NCBI GenBank assembly: GCA_007117945.1
Contig: SKTN01000396.1
Location: forward strand, 1-16,219
Source: Nitriliruptoraceae bacterium
Lineage (GTDB): Bacteria; Actinomycetota; Nitriliruptoria; Nitriliruptorales; Nitriliruptoraceae
Reading direction: 5' to 3'
DNA length: 16,219 bases
Every line of letters begins with the position of its first letter. Position 1 is the first letter of the stretch. Both the position numbers and the translations under genes were made by a program. The notes under the pieces were generated by a model, which saw only the letters and a program-made list of their open reading frames with translations, was not told where the DNA came from and did no database searches. Of this stretch, positions 15,247 through 16,219 are shown piece by piece.

Positions 15247-16212
15247 ATGTCCGGTCTCGAGGTCGACGTCGCGATCGTGGGGGCGGGCCCCGGTGGGCTG
15301 TACGCCGCGACCTATGTCGGGTTGCGGGGTCTGCGCCCCCTGGTCCTCGACACCCTGCCGGCCCCCGGCGGGCAGATCACCGCGCTCTACCCGGAGAAGC
15401 GCATCCACGACGTCGCGGGGTTCCGCGCCGTGCGGGGCCGTGAGCTGGTCGAGCGGTGTGCGGAGCAGGCCGAGGCCGCCGGCGCCGAGCTCCGCCTCGC
15501 CACGCGGGTGGAGACACTGGACCGCAGCTCCTCCGGCTTCACCCTGGCCACCGAGCACCAGGAGCAGGTGCGCTGCCGCGCGGTGATCATCGCGGCGGGG
15601 CTCGGGACCTTCACCCCGCGGCGCCTGCCCGATGCGCAGCGCTTCGAGGGTCGGGGCGTGTGCTACGTGATCCGCGATCCCGAGGCCCTGCGCGACCAGG
15701 ACCTGGTGATCGTCGGTGGTGGTGACGCCGCCGTGGACTGGGCGCTCGAGCTCGAGGACGTCGCCCGGTCGGTGACCCTGGTGCACCGCCGTGACCGCTT
15801 CCGCGCCCATGAGGGCCGCGTCGAGGACCTCCTCAGCTCCTCCGTGGAGGTCCTCACCGACGCCGAGGTGGTGCACCTGCACGGTGACACCCACCTCGTC
15901 GCGGCCGAGGTGCTGGACAAGCGCACGGGGACGCACCACAAGGTGCCCGCCAGCCGCCTGTACGCGGCCCTGGGCTTCACGGCGAACCTCGGGCCCGTGG
16001 CGGACTGGGGGATCGGTCTGGACGGACGTGCCATGCCCGTCGACCGGTGCATGCGCACCGACGTGCCCGGCGTGTTCGCCGCCGGCGACATCACCACCTA
16101 CGAGGGCAAGCTCCAGCTCATCTCCGCGAGCTTCGGCGAGGCGGTGGTCGCAGCCAACCACGCCGCGAACCACGTCGACCCCGGGCTGCGCGTGTTCCCC
16201 GGCTACCGGTGA
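15247..16212 (+). CDS. Ferredoxin/flavodoxin-NADP+ reductase, thioredoxin reductase-like type (YumC-like)
   Basis: A 321-residue FAD flavoprotein that moves electrons between NADPH and ferredoxin or flavodoxin. The N-terminal FAD Rossmann motif is G12-A-G-P-G-G17 and is followed by PGGQITALYPEK, characteristic of the dimeric TrxR-like FNRs. The NADPH Rossmann motif is G157-G-G-D-A-A162, followed by VDWALELEDVA and the VHRRDRFRAHE phosphate-contacting segment. The C-terminal FAD contact is G280-D281-I-T-T-Y-E-G-K-L-Q-L-I. No C-x-x-C redox pair is present at the position used by thioredoxin reductases, which argues for FNR over TrxR. The ATG at 15247 has a GGGAGG site 7 bases upstream. It is complete, with only 7 bases of window beyond its stop. 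No ferredoxin gene is nearby, so the partner is unknown. Confidence 0.92.
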   Translation: MSGLEVDVAIVGAGPGGLYAATYVGLRGLRPLVLDTLPAPGGQITALYPEKRIHDVAGFRAVRGRELVERCAEQAEAAGAELRLATRVETLDRSSSGFTLATEHQEQVRCRAVIIAAGLGTFTPRRLPDAQRFEGRGVCYVIRDPEALRDQDLVIVGGGDAAVDWALELEDVARSVTLVHRRDRFRAHEGRVEDLLSSSVEVLTDAEVVHLHGDTHLVAAEVLDKRTGTHHKVPASRLYAALGFTANLGPVADWGIGLDGRAMPVDRCMRTDVPGVFAAGDITTYEGKLQLISASFGEAVVAANHAANHVDPGLRVFPGYR

Positions 16213-16219
16213 CGGCCCA

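Noticed and set aside
15247..16212. Thioredoxin reductase.
   Set aside because: The C-x-x-C redox pair is absent and the GGQITALYPEK segment is typical of TrxR-like ferredoxin-NADP+ reductases.

Overview
This is a high-GC actinobacterial chromosome segment. The evidence is a WhiB-family [4Fe-4S] regulator (a family essentially confined to Actinomycetota and their phages), very high GC at third codon positions, many GTG starts, RTGA start/stop overlaps, and a gene neighbourhood that I recall from Mycobacterium (the Rv3678c-Rv3683 block) and Streptomyces (the wblA block). The strain is not identifiable from the window. A betaine-uptake pair and acidic proteins would suit a salt-adapted, deep-branching actinobacterium, but that is a guess.

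Layout. (1) 1-2734, plus strand: the 3' part of a BCCT betaine/choline-type transporter, overlapping by 8 bp a lipoprotein of the OpuAC glycine-betaine-binding family. No ABC ATPase or permease follows. (2) 2790-3278, minus strand: a small MazG-like nucleotide pyrophosphohydrolase with a cysteine-rich tail, and tRNA-Pro(CGG) with an encoded CCA, separated by a strong hairpin. (3) 3364-10102, minus strand, read from right to left: two ArsA/Get3-type ATPases, a YbjN-like protein, a class A penicillin-binding protein with two PASTA domains and an acidic tail, and a calcineurin-type phosphoesterase. Most junctions are 4-bp overlaps, so this looks like one envelope-related operon with a possible internal promoter before the PBP. 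(4) 10292-13655, plus strand, divergent from (3): an NfeD-like membrane protein, a WhiB regulator, a 45-residue DUF4177-like protein, a RidA-family protein and a NUDIX hydrolase. The last three are coupled by GTGA overlaps. (5) 13890-16212, plus strand: serS and a thioredoxin-reductase-like ferredoxin/flavodoxin-NADP+ reductase, each with its own promoter-like -10 element.

How the genes fit together. Blocks 3 and 4 match, as I remember it, the order RidA-DUF4177 <-> Get3-like pair - WhiB4/WblA - PonA2 - phosphoesterase. This ties cell-wall synthesis (PBP), a heterodimeric Get3-like ATPase and redox sensing (WhiB) into one conserved neighbourhood. The differences here are that whiB has moved to the divergent side, an nfeD gene sits in the divergent gap, and a YbjN-like gene lies between the ATPases and the PBP.

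Least ordinary points: the BCCT plus binding-lipoprotein pairing with a heptad-repeat tail on the transporter; an NfeD protein whose protease domain lacks the Ser/Lys dyad; the highly acidic then Arg/Gly-rich tail on the PBP; and large inverted repeats in two intergenic gaps. No mobile elements, CRISPR arrays or defence genes were seen. No gene-free stretch reaches 300 bases; the longest is the 234 bp before serS.
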